From Mycolicibacterium doricum (lineage in GTDB: Bacteria; Actinomycetota; Actinomycetes; Mycobacteriales; Mycobacteriaceae), in assembly GCF_010728155.1 (NCBI RefSeq), contig NZ_AP022605.1:186001-250000 (forward strand): a DNA stretch of 64,000 bases, in the 5' to 3' direction. The position numbers were made by a program, and so were the translations under genes. Within the stretch, counting starts at the first letter, position 1. Every line of letters starts with the position of its first letter. Of the stretch, positions 16,347 to 26,253 are shown in pieces. Under the pieces are notes generated by a model that was not told the DNA's origin, searched no databases, and saw nothing but the letters and a program-made list of their open reading frames with translations.

Positions 16347-17831
16347 GTGCGCGCGATCCTGGGCGGCACCATCGCGGCCTACCGGGAGGATCCGGCGTAC
16401 CGCCAGCGCCCCGACGTGCACAACGAACTCGAGCGCATCGGTGCCCGGCTCAACCAGCCGGTCCGGATCGCGCTGGCCGGCACGCTCAAGGCCGGTAAGT
16501 CGACACTGGTCAACGCGTTGGTGGGCGAAGAGATCGCCCCGACCGACGCGACCGAGGCCACCCGACTCGTCACGTGGTTCCGCCACGGACCCACCCCGAA
16601 GGTGACTGCCAACCACCGCGGGGGCCGACGGTCCAACGTGCCGATCGCCCGCGACCCCCGCGAACGGGGCCTGACCTTCGACCTCGCCAGGCTCGATCCC
16701 GAAGACGTGCTCGACCTCGACGTGGAGTGGCCGGCCACCGAACTGGTCGACGCGACGATCATCGACACCCCCGGCACGTCGTCACTGTCGCGTGACGTGT
16801 CGGCGCGCACGCTGCGGCTGCTGGTGCCCGACGACGGGGTGCCCCGGGTCGACGCGGTGGTGTTCCTGCTGCGCACGCTCAACGCCGCCGACATCGCGCT
16901 GCTCAAGCAGATCGGTGAGCTGGTCGGCGGGTCGTCGGGGGCGCTCGGGGTGATCGGGGTGGCCTCGCGCGCCGACGAGATCGGCGCCGGGCGCATCGAC
17001 GCAATGTTGTCGGCCAAGGACGTCGCCACCCGATTCACCGAGGAAATGGACCGCACCGGCATCTGCCAGGCGGTCGTACCGGTGTCGGGCCTGCTCGCGC
17101 TGACCGCGCGGACCCTGCGGCAGAGCGAGTTCGTCGCGCTGGAGAAGCTCGCCGGCGTGGATCCCGCCGAGTTGGCCAAGGCCATGCTCTCGGTGGACCG
17201 GTTCATACGCGAGGACAGCCCGTTGCCCGTCGACGCGGCGGCCCGAGCCGCGCTGCTGGACCGGTTCGGCATGTTCGGGGTCCGCATCTCGATCGCCCTG
17301 CTGCGGGCCGGGGTGAAGGATTCGGTGGCACTGGCCGACGAACTGCTCGAACGCAGCGGGCTGGTGGTGTTGCGCGATGTGATCGACCAGCAATTCGCAC
17401 AGCGATCGGACCTGTTGAAGGCACATACGGCGCTGCTGTCGCTGCGGCAGTTCGTCCAGGTCCATCCGATCTTCGCGACGCCGTACATCATCGCCGACAT
17501 CGATCCGCTGCTCGCCGACACCCACGCGTTCGAGGAGCTGCGGTTGCTGAGCCAACTCCGTTCGCGCCCGACCACCTTGACCGACGACGAGATGGCCTCG
17601 CTGCGGCGGCTGATCGGCGGCTCCGGCACCGACGCGACGAGCCGGCTGGGACTGCAGCCCGAGGACCCGTGCGACGGGCCGCGCGCGGCGTTCGCCGCGG
17701 CTCAGCGGTGGCGCCGGCGCGCCGAGCATCCGCTCAACGATCCGTTCACCGCGAGGGCCTGCCGGGCGGCGGTTCGCAGTGCCGAAGCGCTGGTCGCCGC
17801 CTATGCGGCGAAGGGCAGCGGATCCCGCTAA
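16347..17831 (+). CDS. iniC: IniC, dynamin-like GTPase
   Basis: A 494-residue dynamin-family protein from GTG 16347. G1 GTLKAGKS is at 45-52 and G3 DTPG at 140-143, followed by VVFLLRTLNAADIALLKQ and the degenerate G4 SRADE. It lacks the long hydrophobic paddle of IniA, so it probably acts as a soluble partner. Six codons upstream in frame, CTG 16329 would give the N-terminus (M)STSDQVRAIL, which matches the M. tuberculosis IniC start as I recall it, so a CTG start is plausible. No clear ribosome site decides between them. Confidence 0.9.
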   Translation: MRAILGGTIAAYREDPAYRQRPDVHNELERIGARLNQPVRIALAGTLKAGKSTLVNALVGEEIAPTDATEATRLVTWFRHGPTPKVTANHRGGRRSNVPIARDPRERGLTFDLARLDPEDVLDLDVEWPATELVDATIIDTPGTSSLSRDVSARTLRLLVPDDGVPRVDAVVFLLRTLNAADIALLKQIGELVGGSSGALGVIGVASRADEIGAGRIDAMLSAKDVATRFTEEMDRTGICQAVVPVSGLLALTARTLRQSEFVALEKLAGVDPAELAKAMLSVDRFIREDSPLPVDAAARAALLDRFGMFGVRISIALLRAGVKDSVALADELLERSGLVVLRDVIDQQFAQRSDLLKAHTALLSLRQFVQVHPIFATPYIIADIDPLLADTHAFEELRLLSQLRSRPTTLTDDEMASLRRLIGGSGTDATSRLGLQPEDPCDGPRAAFAAAQRWRRRAEHPLNDPFTARACRAAVRSAEALVAAYAAKGSGSR

Positions 17832-17872
17832 CGTTCGCCTAACGTTTGAGCGCGCGGCGACGACAAACAGGT

Positions 17873-19774
17873 ATGCGCAATTCTGTGGGCGTATCCCTTG
17901 GCGCGGCCAACCTGGTCGCTGTCGCCGAGGGACGCCCGATCATCCGGCCCGCGGCACTGACGCTCGGCGGGGCGAGGATCACCGGTTTCGTCGACCGGGT
18001 GGGTGACCCCGTGCCGCTGGTCGCGCCCGACGGATCGGCACACTACGGCGGTCAGCTGGCCGCCGCCGCGATCGAGGCGCTGACCCACGCCGCCCACCCC
18101 TACCGACGGCCCGATGCCGCGGCGGTCGCCGTGCCCGCGCACTGGTCGCCGACGGCGGTGGCGGCGTTGCGCGCGGTTGTGCCGCAGTTGACCGTCGTCT
18201 CGGATGCCGTCGCGGCGCTCACCGCGCTGCAGGCCAATCCCGGGCTGCCCGCGCGGGGAGTCGTCGTGCTGTGTGACTTCGGGGCGACCGGAACCAGTAT
18301 CACGCTCGCCGATGCGGGCGACGGGTTCCGTGTGATCGGTGAGACGGTGCGCTACGAAGACTTCTCCGGAGACCTGATCGACCAGGTGGTGCTGCGCCAT
18401 GTGCTCGCCGATCTCGAGGCCGATCCGAGTGGTACGTCGGCGGTGGCGTCGCTGGCCGTGTTGCGCGATGAGTCGCGGGCTGCCAAGGAGCGACTGTCGG
18501 TGCACACCGCGACGGCGCTGACCGGGCCGAATAGCTCGCACACCAGCGTGCGGCTGACCCGGCCCGAACTCGAGTCACTGCTCGCCGGGCCGCTCGCCGG
18601 GCTTGTCGACACCCTCGTCGACGTGCTGCAGCGCAACCGGGTGGCCCCCGCGCAGCTCGCCGCGGTCGCGACAGTCGGTGGTGGGGCACGGATACCGCTT
18701 GTCACGCAAGGCATTTCGGAGGCGCTGCGGATGCCGGTGGTCACCGGCCCCTATGCGCAGGTCGCCGCGGCGGCCGGTGCGGACCTGATCGCGTCCCGTG
18801 GCGGAGAACTGGATGCGGTCACCACGATCACCCCGGTGTCCGCCTCCTCGGTGAGCGACGCGCCGGCGACCGAGGCCGCGGTACCACTGGCCTGGTCCGC
18901 CGAGACGGTGGACTCCGACGCGGCGACACAGTATGCGTTGCCCGTCTACGACGCCGCGATGGCGCGGCCCGGGATCCGCTTCGACCAGGTGCCGGTCGGG
19001 GATTGTGCGGGCGGCTCGCCGTGGTACCGCAAGCGGGGGGCGATGTTCGCCGGCGCCGCCTGTCTGGCGGCCTTGGCGGCGACGGGTCTGATCCTCGCCT
19101 CGCACACCGGCGACGCGGATGCAGTGCAGGCGGGCTCGTCGGCGATCACCGCTCCGGTCGCGACGCAGCCGATGGAGCAACCCGACCCAGCTCCCGAGGC
19201 GGCGCCGGCCCCGGTCGTCAGCGAGCGGGCGGTGGCCGGCGCACCCGCACCTGCGCCGAGGGCCGTTCAAGCGCCGGCGCAGCAGCGACCGAACACCCCG
19301 GCCGAGCGGCGGGTGGCGTCGAAACAGGTGGCACCGGGTCGGGTAGCACCCGCGCCTGCGCCCGCCGCCGCGCCTGCCCCCGCCGCCGCGCCTGCCCCCG
19401 CCTTCGCGCCTGCCCCCGCCGCCGCACCTGCCGCTGCGCCGTCGATGGGTCTGCCCCGGATTCCGGTGCCTGCGTTCACGTTGCCGCGGCCCACTCCGCC
19501 GCCGGCCTCGACGCCGGCCCCGACACAGCCGTCACCGACACAGCCGTCACCGACACAGCCGTCACCGACACAGCCGTCACCGCCGCCATCGCGGCCAGCC
19601 CCGTCACCGATGCCCGAGCCGGAATCCGAGCCGCAAGCCACGCCTCCGCGGGTGCAAGATCCTGCGCCGACGCAGCAACCCCCGCCCGCGCCGGAACCGG
19701 CAGCCGAGGCGCAGCCGGCGTCGTCGGCCGAACCGCAGCCGGAATGCATGCCGGAGGCCGGAACCGTCTGCTAG
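17873..19774 (+). CDS. Second membrane-anchored Hsp70-like protein, Pro/Ala-rich tail
   Basis: A 633-residue protein starting at ATG 17873. The N-terminal 320 residues are a clear paralog of the Hsp70-like protein at 10366-12177: GVSLGAANLVA, TGFVDRVGDPVPLVAPDGSAH, VVLCDFGATGTSITLAD and VATVGGGARIPLVTQG. Again the phosphate-1 Asp is Ser. It continues with SPWYRKRG, one membrane helix (GAMFAGAACLAALAATG) and about 220 residues of Ala/Pro/Gln/Glu-rich tail ending with two Cys. The tail includes a PTQPS repeat. It follows iniC by 41 bp on the same strand and is probably part of the ini operon. No lid domain. Role unknown. Confidence 0.85.
   Translation: MRNSVGVSLGAANLVAVAEGRPIIRPAALTLGGARITGFVDRVGDPVPLVAPDGSAHYGGQLAAAAIEALTHAAHPYRRPDAAAVAVPAHWSPTAVAALRAVVPQLTVVSDAVAALTALQANPGLPARGVVVLCDFGATGTSITLADAGDGFRVIGETVRYEDFSGDLIDQVVLRHVLADLEADPSGTSAVASLAVLRDESRAAKERLSVHTATALTGPNSSHTSVRLTRPELESLLAGPLAGLVDTLVDVLQRNRVAPAQLAAVATVGGGARIPLVTQGISEALRMPVVTGPYAQVAAAAGADLIASRGGELDAVTTITPVSASSVSDAPATEAAVPLAWSAETVDSDAATQYALPVYDAAMARPGIRFDQVPVGDCAGGSPWYRKRGAMFAGAACLAALAATGLILASHTGDADAVQAGSSAITAPVATQPMEQPDPAPEAAPAPVVSERAVAGAPAPAPRAVQAPAQQRPNTPAERRVASKQVAPGRVAPAPAPAAAPAPAAAPAPAFAPAPAAAPAAAPSMGLPRIPVPAFTLPRPTPPPASTPAPTQPSPTQPSPTQPSPTQPSPPPSRPAPSPMPEPESEPQATPPRVQDPAPTQQPPPAPEPAAEAQPASSAEPQPECMPEAGTVC
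19520..19579 (+). repeat. 15-bp minisatellite, four identical copies
   Basis: CCGACACAGCCGTCA is repeated four times without mismatch, encoding PTQPS units in the tail of the second Hsp70-like protein. A looser 18-bp Pro/Ala repeat (GCGCCTGCCCCCGCC core) lies just upstream at about 19350-19430. Copy number is likely to vary among strains. Confidence 0.9.
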
Positions 19775-19778
19775 CAGG

Positions 19779-20297
19779 TCAGCGGCCCGGCCGATCCAGT
19801 CTCGGCACCGTGATCGTCACCGTGCTGGTGCTCGTCTCCACGGTGGTGGGCGGAGGCGTCGTGGTGGTGGTCGTGGTGCTCGGCGTCGTCGTGGTTGTCG
19901 TCGTGGTAGTCGGCGCCGTGGTGGTCTCCGGCGCAGAGGTCGCCTCCGGCGCTACGGTGGTCTCCGCTGGCGACTCGGTCACCGTCTGCGGCGGAACCAC
20001 CGCGGGCGCCTCCGCCGTCGTGGTCGTGGTCGTCGTGGTCGTGGTGGATTCGGACGAGGATTCATCCGACATCAACTGCACGATGAGCCAGATGATCAGC
20101 GCCACCAGCAGGGCCGCAAGCGCCCCGAGTCCGATCAGGGCGCCGGGTTTGCGATACCACGGCTGGGGTTCCTCGGGCGGCGGCTGGTCGTACGCGCCGG
20201 TGTAATCGCCGTACTGGGTCGGCTCGGCGCTGTAGGCGTTCGAGTACTGGGTCGGCTCGTCGTCCGACTGGTTCGGATCTTCAGGAGGTCGCGCCAC
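19779..20297 (-). CDS. Single-pass membrane protein with Thr-rich tail
   Basis: A 172-residue protein from GTG 20297. An acidic Gln/Tyr-rich N-terminus (EPTQYSNAYSAEPTQYG, a doubled EPTQY unit) leads to QPWYRKPG. A strong membrane helix follows (ALIGLGALAALLVALIIWLI), then about 95 residues that are mostly Thr, Pro, Ala and Ser. Topology is predicted as cytoplasmic N-terminus and external tail. The PWYRKPG junction matches those of the two Hsp70-like proteins. It ends 4 bp from the stop of the convergent Hsp70-like gene. No known domain. Confidence 0.75.
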   Translation of the reverse strand: MARPPEDPNQSDDEPTQYSNAYSAEPTQYGDYTGAYDQPPPEEPQPWYRKPGALIGLGALAALLVALIIWLIVQLMSDESSSESTTTTTTTTTTAEAPAVVPPQTVTESPAETTVAPEATSAPETTTAPTTTTTTTTTPSTTTTTTTPPPTTVETSTSTVTITVPRLDRPGR

Positions 20298-20323
20298 GGG
20301 CTCCGATAGTAGGCGTCCTTTGC

Positions 20324-20788
20324 TCAGGGACGTGGGTAAAGCGTGCGTGTCTCGTTGAGTCGTGGCCGGTTGCGCGTCGTCGTTCGCGGCGACGACTCCT
20401 GCCCGCTCTCCTCCGACTCCTCTTCCTGGGTCCTGGACCGCCCCCGCGTGGTCGAGGTCTCCGACACCGGGGGAGGTGGCGCAGGCGCCGACTCCGGCGG
20501 GAGGTCCAGGTCCGTGGTCAGGGGCGGGCTGATGCGTGTGGTGGTGGTGGAGGCAGTCGCCGAGGTGGACCGGGAGGTCATCGACGAGAAGCTCGGGTCG
20601 ACGAAGTTCGTCGGCGCCTGCGGGGAGTCCCCGGCTCGCGACGCGTACATCACCCCGGCCACGACCAGCCCGATTGCGGCGATACCGGCGATGCTGGCCC
20701 CGAGCACTTTGCCGGTCGAGTGATGCCAAGGCGTCGACGCATCCGGCTGTCGACCGGAATGCTCGTCGTCGTCGGGGGCGCCCGTCAC
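20324..20788 (-). CDS. Small single-pass membrane protein with Ser/Thr/Pro-rich tail
   Basis: A 154-residue protein from GTG 20788. A polar N-terminus is followed by STPWHHSTGK, one membrane helix (VLGASIAGIAAIGLVVAGVMY) and a Ser/Thr/Pro-rich then Arg/Glu-rich tail. The architecture is the same as the next gene downstream (26 bp away), including a Pro-Trp junction before the helix. It is probably co-transcribed with that gene and with the upstream oxidoreductase gene (37-bp gap). Function unknown. Confidence 0.7.
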   Translation of the reverse strand: MTGAPDDDEHSGRQPDASTPWHHSTGKVLGASIAGIAAIGLVVAGVMYASRAGDSPQAPTNFVDPSFSSMTSRSTSATASTTTTRISPPLTTDLDLPPESAPAPPPPVSETSTTRGRSRTQEEESEESGQESSPRTTTRNRPRLNETRTLYPRP

Positions 20789-20825
20789 GGGCACCGATCC
20801 TAGCCCGACCAGGCGGCGGGTCGGG

Positions 20826-21755
20826 TCAGCGCAGCTGGGGCAGGACCTGACCGGCGACCAGCGCCAGGTGGTCGAGGTCGGACATGTCCAGCATCTGGAG
20901 ATAAACCCGCTGCACCCCGGCATGGGCGAACGGCCCCAGCTTGTCGACGATCTCCGCGGGCGTACCGGCCATCGGCGAATTGCTGCGGAGTTCGTCGACC
21001 TCGCGGCCGATGGCGTCGGCGCGTCGGGCGATCTCGGTGTCGTCGGCCCCGGCGCACAGCACGAAGGCCGCCGAGTACACCATGGAATCCGGTTCGCGCC
21101 CGGCGTCGGCGACCGCCGCCCTCACCCGGTCGAACTGGGTGTTCACCGTGTCCAGCGGGACGAACGGCACGTTGAACTCGCCGGCGTACTTCGCCGCCAG
21201 CGCAGGGGTGCGCTTGGCTCCCGTCCCGCCGATGACAATCGGCGGGACCGCCTGCACCGGTTTGGGCAGGGCGGGAGAATCCGCGACGGTGTAGTGGGTG
21301 CCGCTGTAGTCGAACGTCTCGCCGACCGGGGTGGCCCACATGCCGGTGAGGATGTCGAGCTGCTCGGTCAACCGGTCGAACCGTTCACCCAGCGGCGGGA
21401 ACGGGATTGCGTACGCCTTGTGTTCGGCTTCGAACCAGCCTGCGCCCAGTCCGAGCTCGACGCGCCCACCGCTCATCTCGTCGACCTGCGCCACCGAGAT
21501 GGCCAGCGGGCCGGGATGGCGGAAGGTCGCCGAGGTAACCATGGTGCCCAGCCGGATCGACGACGTCTCTCGCGCGATGCCGGCGAGCGTCACCCATGAG
21601 TCCGTCGGCCCGGGCAGGCCGTCACCGCTCATCGCCAGGTAGTGGTCGGACCGAAAAAACCCGGAGAACGCCATGTCCTCGGCGGCGCGGGCGACGGCGA
21701 GCTGGTCGGCGTAGCGGGCACCCTGCTGCGGTTCGACGAAAACACGAAAATCCAC
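20826..21755 (-). CDS. LLM-class F420-dependent oxidoreductase
   Basis: A 309-residue TIM-barrel flavin/F420 oxidoreductase from GTG 21755. Typical blocks are VDFRVFVEPQQG, FFRSDHY, SIRLGTMVTSATFRHPG and GRVELGLGAGWFEAEH, followed by PPIVIGGTG. Mycobacteria have many such paralogs using coenzyme F420 made reducible by Fgd1 (also in this window). The substrate is unknown. Two small membrane-protein genes follow on the same strand and a TIGR03085-type gene precedes it by 10 bp. Confidence 0.85.
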   Translation of the reverse strand: MDFRVFVEPQQGARYADQLAVARAAEDMAFSGFFRSDHYLAMSGDGLPGPTDSWVTLAGIARETSSIRLGTMVTSATFRHPGPLAISVAQVDEMSGGRVELGLGAGWFEAEHKAYAIPFPPLGERFDRLTEQLDILTGMWATPVGETFDYSGTHYTVADSPALPKPVQAVPPIVIGGTGAKRTPALAAKYAGEFNVPFVPLDTVNTQFDRVRAAVADAGREPDSMVYSAAFVLCAGADDTEIARRADAIGREVDELRSNSPMAGTPAEIVDKLGPFAHAGVQRVYLQMLDMSDLDHLALVAGQVLPQLR

Positions 21756-21765
21756 GGCGGCCAAC

Positions 21766-22386
21766 CTACAGAGCCTTGGGTGCGTCGCGCAGTGCCTGCA
21801 CGGCGGCGGGGTCACCGTCGAACCCGACGCGTGCCTCGCGACCGACAGCGAAGAGCAACAGCTCCTCGGGCCGTCCCGTCACGATGACCGAATCCCCCTT
21901 ACCTGCGGTCACCAGCGTCTTGCCCTCCGGTGTGCGCAGGGCCGTGCGCGCCGGCGCCTTCGCCAGCGTGAGCCGCGCCATCAGCGACAGCGTGCGGGTC
22001 AGCCCCTTGACCGTCGCGTCGTCGAGGGTGCGAGGTTCCCAGCCCGGCTGCGCCCGTCGCACGTCTTCGCAGTGGATGAACATCTCGGCCAGGTTGGCGA
22101 TGGGGTCGAGCAGCCTGAACGGCGAGTACAGCGGCGGACCGCCGGCGATCTTGTCCAGCATCGCGTTCCATTCGGTCGTCTCGGCGGCGCGGTTCTGCAC
22201 TTTCTCGGTGTACCTCGCCAGTGCCGGGACGGCGATCCCCGCCGTCGCGTCCGGCCGGTACTCCCGGATGTAGAGGTGAGCGGCCAGGTCACGGGTCTTC
22301 CATCCCTCGCACAGGGTCGGGGCGTCCGGCCCCATGGCGCGCATGGCGTCGACGAGTGCGGCGCGTTCCCGCTGGGCGGCGGTCAT
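21766..22386 (-). CDS. TIGR03085-type DinB/mycothiol isomerase-like protein
   Basis: A 206-residue protein from ATG 22386, with GGAGG about 6 bases upstream. The N-terminal stretch (CEGWKTRDLAAHLYIREYR) and AEMFIHCEDVRRAQPGW carry the His residues expected of the DinB-like metal site. The family is widespread in actinobacteria without a proven reaction. It is separated from the downstream F420 oxidoreductase by only 10 bp, so a shared operon is likely. It is only distantly related to the truncated isomerase at the left end of the window. Confidence 0.8.
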   Translation of the reverse strand: MTAAQRERAALVDAMRAMGPDAPTLCEGWKTRDLAAHLYIREYRPDATAGIAVPALARYTEKVQNRAAETTEWNAMLDKIAGGPPLYSPFRLLDPIANLAEMFIHCEDVRRAQPGWEPRTLDDATVKGLTRTLSLMARLTLAKAPARTALRTPEGKTLVTAGKGDSVIVTGRPEELLLFAVGREARVGFDGDPAAVQALRDAPKAL

Positions 22387-22500
22387 GGTGTTCCTCCATC
22401 TGGTCCGTCGAGAGAGCACGTCGGCTCAGGCCCAGAAGTACCCCGGCGCCGAGTTCGCTACGCACTGCGCCCTGGCCGCGCCCGCGGTTCCGGCCCGACG

Positions 22501-22848
22501 TCAACGGTCCTGCCGGTCGCGTCGACGTGACCGGACACCGAGGAGCGCCACGACCGCGATCACGGCCAGCCCGGCGACACCCAGGCTGACCGTCCAGACC
22601 CGGCGGTCGTGCAGTTGCGCGCGGCAGACCTCTGTGTAGTCGACGTCGACGAGGAGGCCGCCGTCGGCCGGAATGTTGGCCGCGTTGCCGTCATCGAGTG
22701 CTTCGGCCGTGGACAGATCCGGGGCAAAGGCGCTCCCACAGTCGACCACCTGGCGCTCGGGAGACACGGACACGGGTGTCATCAGCCCCACCACACCGAC
22801 CACCAGCGCGACCAAACCCAACATCACAGTGAGTCGTTTGACGATCAT
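22501..22848 (-). CDS. Small two-helix membrane protein
   Basis: A 115-residue protein using ATG 22848 (MIVKRLTVMLGLVALV); GTG 22872 is a possible earlier start. Two membrane helices, at about residues 6-24 and 84-103, flank an external loop of about 60 residues with two Cys. A basic tail (RSRRRDRQDR) would be cytoplasmic. No domain recognised. It lies between the lipoprotein gene (93 bp upstream) and the TIGR03085-type gene. Confidence 0.6.
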   Translation of the reverse strand: MIVKRLTVMLGLVALVVGVVGLMTPVSVSPERQVVDCGSAFAPDLSTAEALDDGNAANIPADGGLLVDVDYTEVCRAQLHDRRVWTVSLGVAGLAVIAVVALLGVRSRRRDRQDR

Positions 22849-22941
22849 GACGACCGGTACCCGTGGGACCACCGCCCGATACGGGGCTGCGACGAAACCG
22901 CACCGCCGTCGGCCGCTCCTGCGACCCCGGCGGCTTCGGAG

Positions 22942-23487
22942 TCAGAAAGTCGCCACCCGTTCGACGGAGACGAACATGCCGCGGTGGGTGCGGTCGTTGC
23001 TGAAGCGGGTGCCGTCGCTCCCGGCGTCGATGGTCCAGCCCACCGCAGAGTACCGCCGGTAGTCCAGGGTGACGGCTGGGATGTCGCCGAGGTTGCCCAC
23101 GACCCACTCGACCTGCCCGTCCGCCGACAGGCGCACGCCGTTGGCCGGCAGGCCGCCGACATCGGGGGCGTCGGCGAACTGCGCCTCGCAGCCGACCTCC
23201 TCGGCGCTGAGCTGGCAGCGCGTCTTGCCGGATCGGGTCTGGACGAACACGTAACCGTTCTGTGGTGCGAGAACCTCGGCCGCTGCGGGCGGCACTGCGC
23301 TGGGCGGAGCGGGGGTGATCGTGCGCGGCGGCGACGCGGGGGTCGACGTACGCGACGGCCGAGGCGTCGGGACTGTCGGCTCGGTCGGCGAGTCGGGGCC
23401 GCGGACTGCGGTGCCGGTCGTGTCGCTCTGGCAGCCGGTGAGCAGCACCCCGACGGCGAGCGCACCCACCACCACCCCTGACCGCAT
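22942..23487 (-). CDS. lpqJ: LpqJ-like lipoprotein
   Basis: A 181-residue protein from ATG 23487 (TTG 23493 possible). A short signal peptide ends in the lipobox LLTGC, so the mature protein should be lipid-anchored outside the membrane. A Pro/Thr/Ser-rich linker leads to a C-terminal beta-rich domain of about 110 residues with a Cys pair (KTRCQLSAEEVGCEAQF). It occupies the place of lpqJ (Rv0344c) downstream of iniC in M. tuberculosis, and the symbol rests on that position and type. Function unknown. It is divergent from dnaK. Confidence 0.75.
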   Translation of the reverse strand: MRSGVVVGALAVGVLLTGCQSDTTGTAVRGPDSPTEPTVPTPRPSRTSTPASPPRTITPAPPSAVPPAAAEVLAPQNGYVFVQTRSGKTRCQLSAEEVGCEAQFADAPDVGGLPANGVRLSADGQVEWVVGNLGDIPAVTLDYRRYSAVGWTIDAGSDGTRFSNDRTHRGMFVSVERVATF

Positions 23488-23568
23488 TGCCAAACCCTAC
23501 GACCTGCGGGACGGCAACATGGACACCGGGGAACAAATCCGCCGGGCGGCCCGTTGAGCCTTTCGACA

Positions 23569-23589
23569 GTTGAGTATGGCTCGCTCAAG
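23569..23589. promoter_or_regulatory. HAIR (HspR-binding) site 1 upstream of dnaK
   Basis: GTTGAGT-N7-GCTCAAG, one mismatch in each arm against the HAIR consensus CTTGAGT-N7-ACTCAAG. It lies just upstream of a TTGACA -35 element. Confidence 0.85.
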
Positions 23590-23596
23590 TATGAGG

Positions 23597-23626
23597 TTGA
23601 CAGCCGGGTGTCCGGCGGAGCAGTCT
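23597..23626 (+). promoter_or_regulatory. Probable dnaK promoter between two HAIR sites
   Basis: TTGACA (23597-23602) is followed, about 18 bp later, by a weak CAGTCT -10 element. It is flanked by both HAIR sites. An ideal AAGGAGG ribosome site lies at 23671-23677, 7 bases before ATG 23685. Confidence 0.55.
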
Positions 23627-23645
23627 TGAGTGCGGTCCGCTCAGA
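23625..23645. promoter_or_regulatory. HAIR site 2 upstream of dnaK
   Basis: CTTGAGT-N7-GCTCAGA: a perfect left arm and a degenerate right arm. Position downstream of the presumed -10 fits repression by HspR. Confidence 0.7.
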
Positions 23646-23684
23646 CCCCACAAACGTAGTAGTCGGTAACAAGGAGGACACACC

Positions 23685-25540
<1,856 letters not shown>

Positions 25541-25544
<4 letters not shown>

Positions 25545-26221
25545 GCAACACCGATCCGCACGAGCCGGTGACCGTCACCGACAAACGGCGCATCGATCCC
25601 GTGACCGGTGAGGTTCGCGATCCGTCCGGCCCGGCCCCCGGAGCCGCTCAGGCGGCGACGTCCAGCCACAGTGGGCCGGCGCCGGACGCCGCGCCGGCGG
25701 CCCGACAGGCCGCCGGCCCCACGGAGGGCGGGGACACCGATGAGGTAGCCGAGCTCAAGAGCACGTTGCAGCGGGTGAAGGCGGAGTACGACAACTACCG
25801 CAAGCGCATGCTGCGCGACCAGCAGATGATCGCCGACCGCGCGAAAGTCTCGGTGGTCAGCCAGTTGCTGGGGGTGCTCGACGACCTCGACCGCGCCCGC
25901 AGCCACGGTGACCTGGAGTCCGGCCCACTGAAGTCGGTAGCCGACAAGCTGGCCGGTGCACTGGAGAACCTCGGGTTGACGCCGTTCGGCGCGGAGGGGG
26001 ACGAGTTCGACCCCGCACTGCACGAGGCCGTCCAGCACGAGGGCGAGGGCACCCACCCCGTGGTGGGCACCGTGATGCGCCGTGGCTACAAGGTCGGTGA
26101 ACAGGTGGTGCGCCACGCACTCGTCGGCGTCGTGGACACCGTGCCGCCAGGATCCGGACCCGCCGACACGGCCGATAACACCAGCGCCGCGGCGCACCAG
26201 GCCGCAGAATCAGACAACTAG
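25541..26221 (+). CDS. grpE: Nucleotide exchange factor GrpE
   Basis: A 226-residue protein starting at GTG 25541, overlapping the dnaK TGA by 3 bases (GTGA), so it is translationally coupled. A disordered N-terminal ~65 residues precede the coiled-coil ([19 protein letters not shown]) and the C-terminal beta domain ([18 protein letters not shown]). It releases ADP from DnaK. Second gene of the HAIR-controlled operon. Confidence 0.96.
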
Positions 26222-26253
26222 AAACCCAGAGAAAGGTGAGGAGGTGACGCGGC

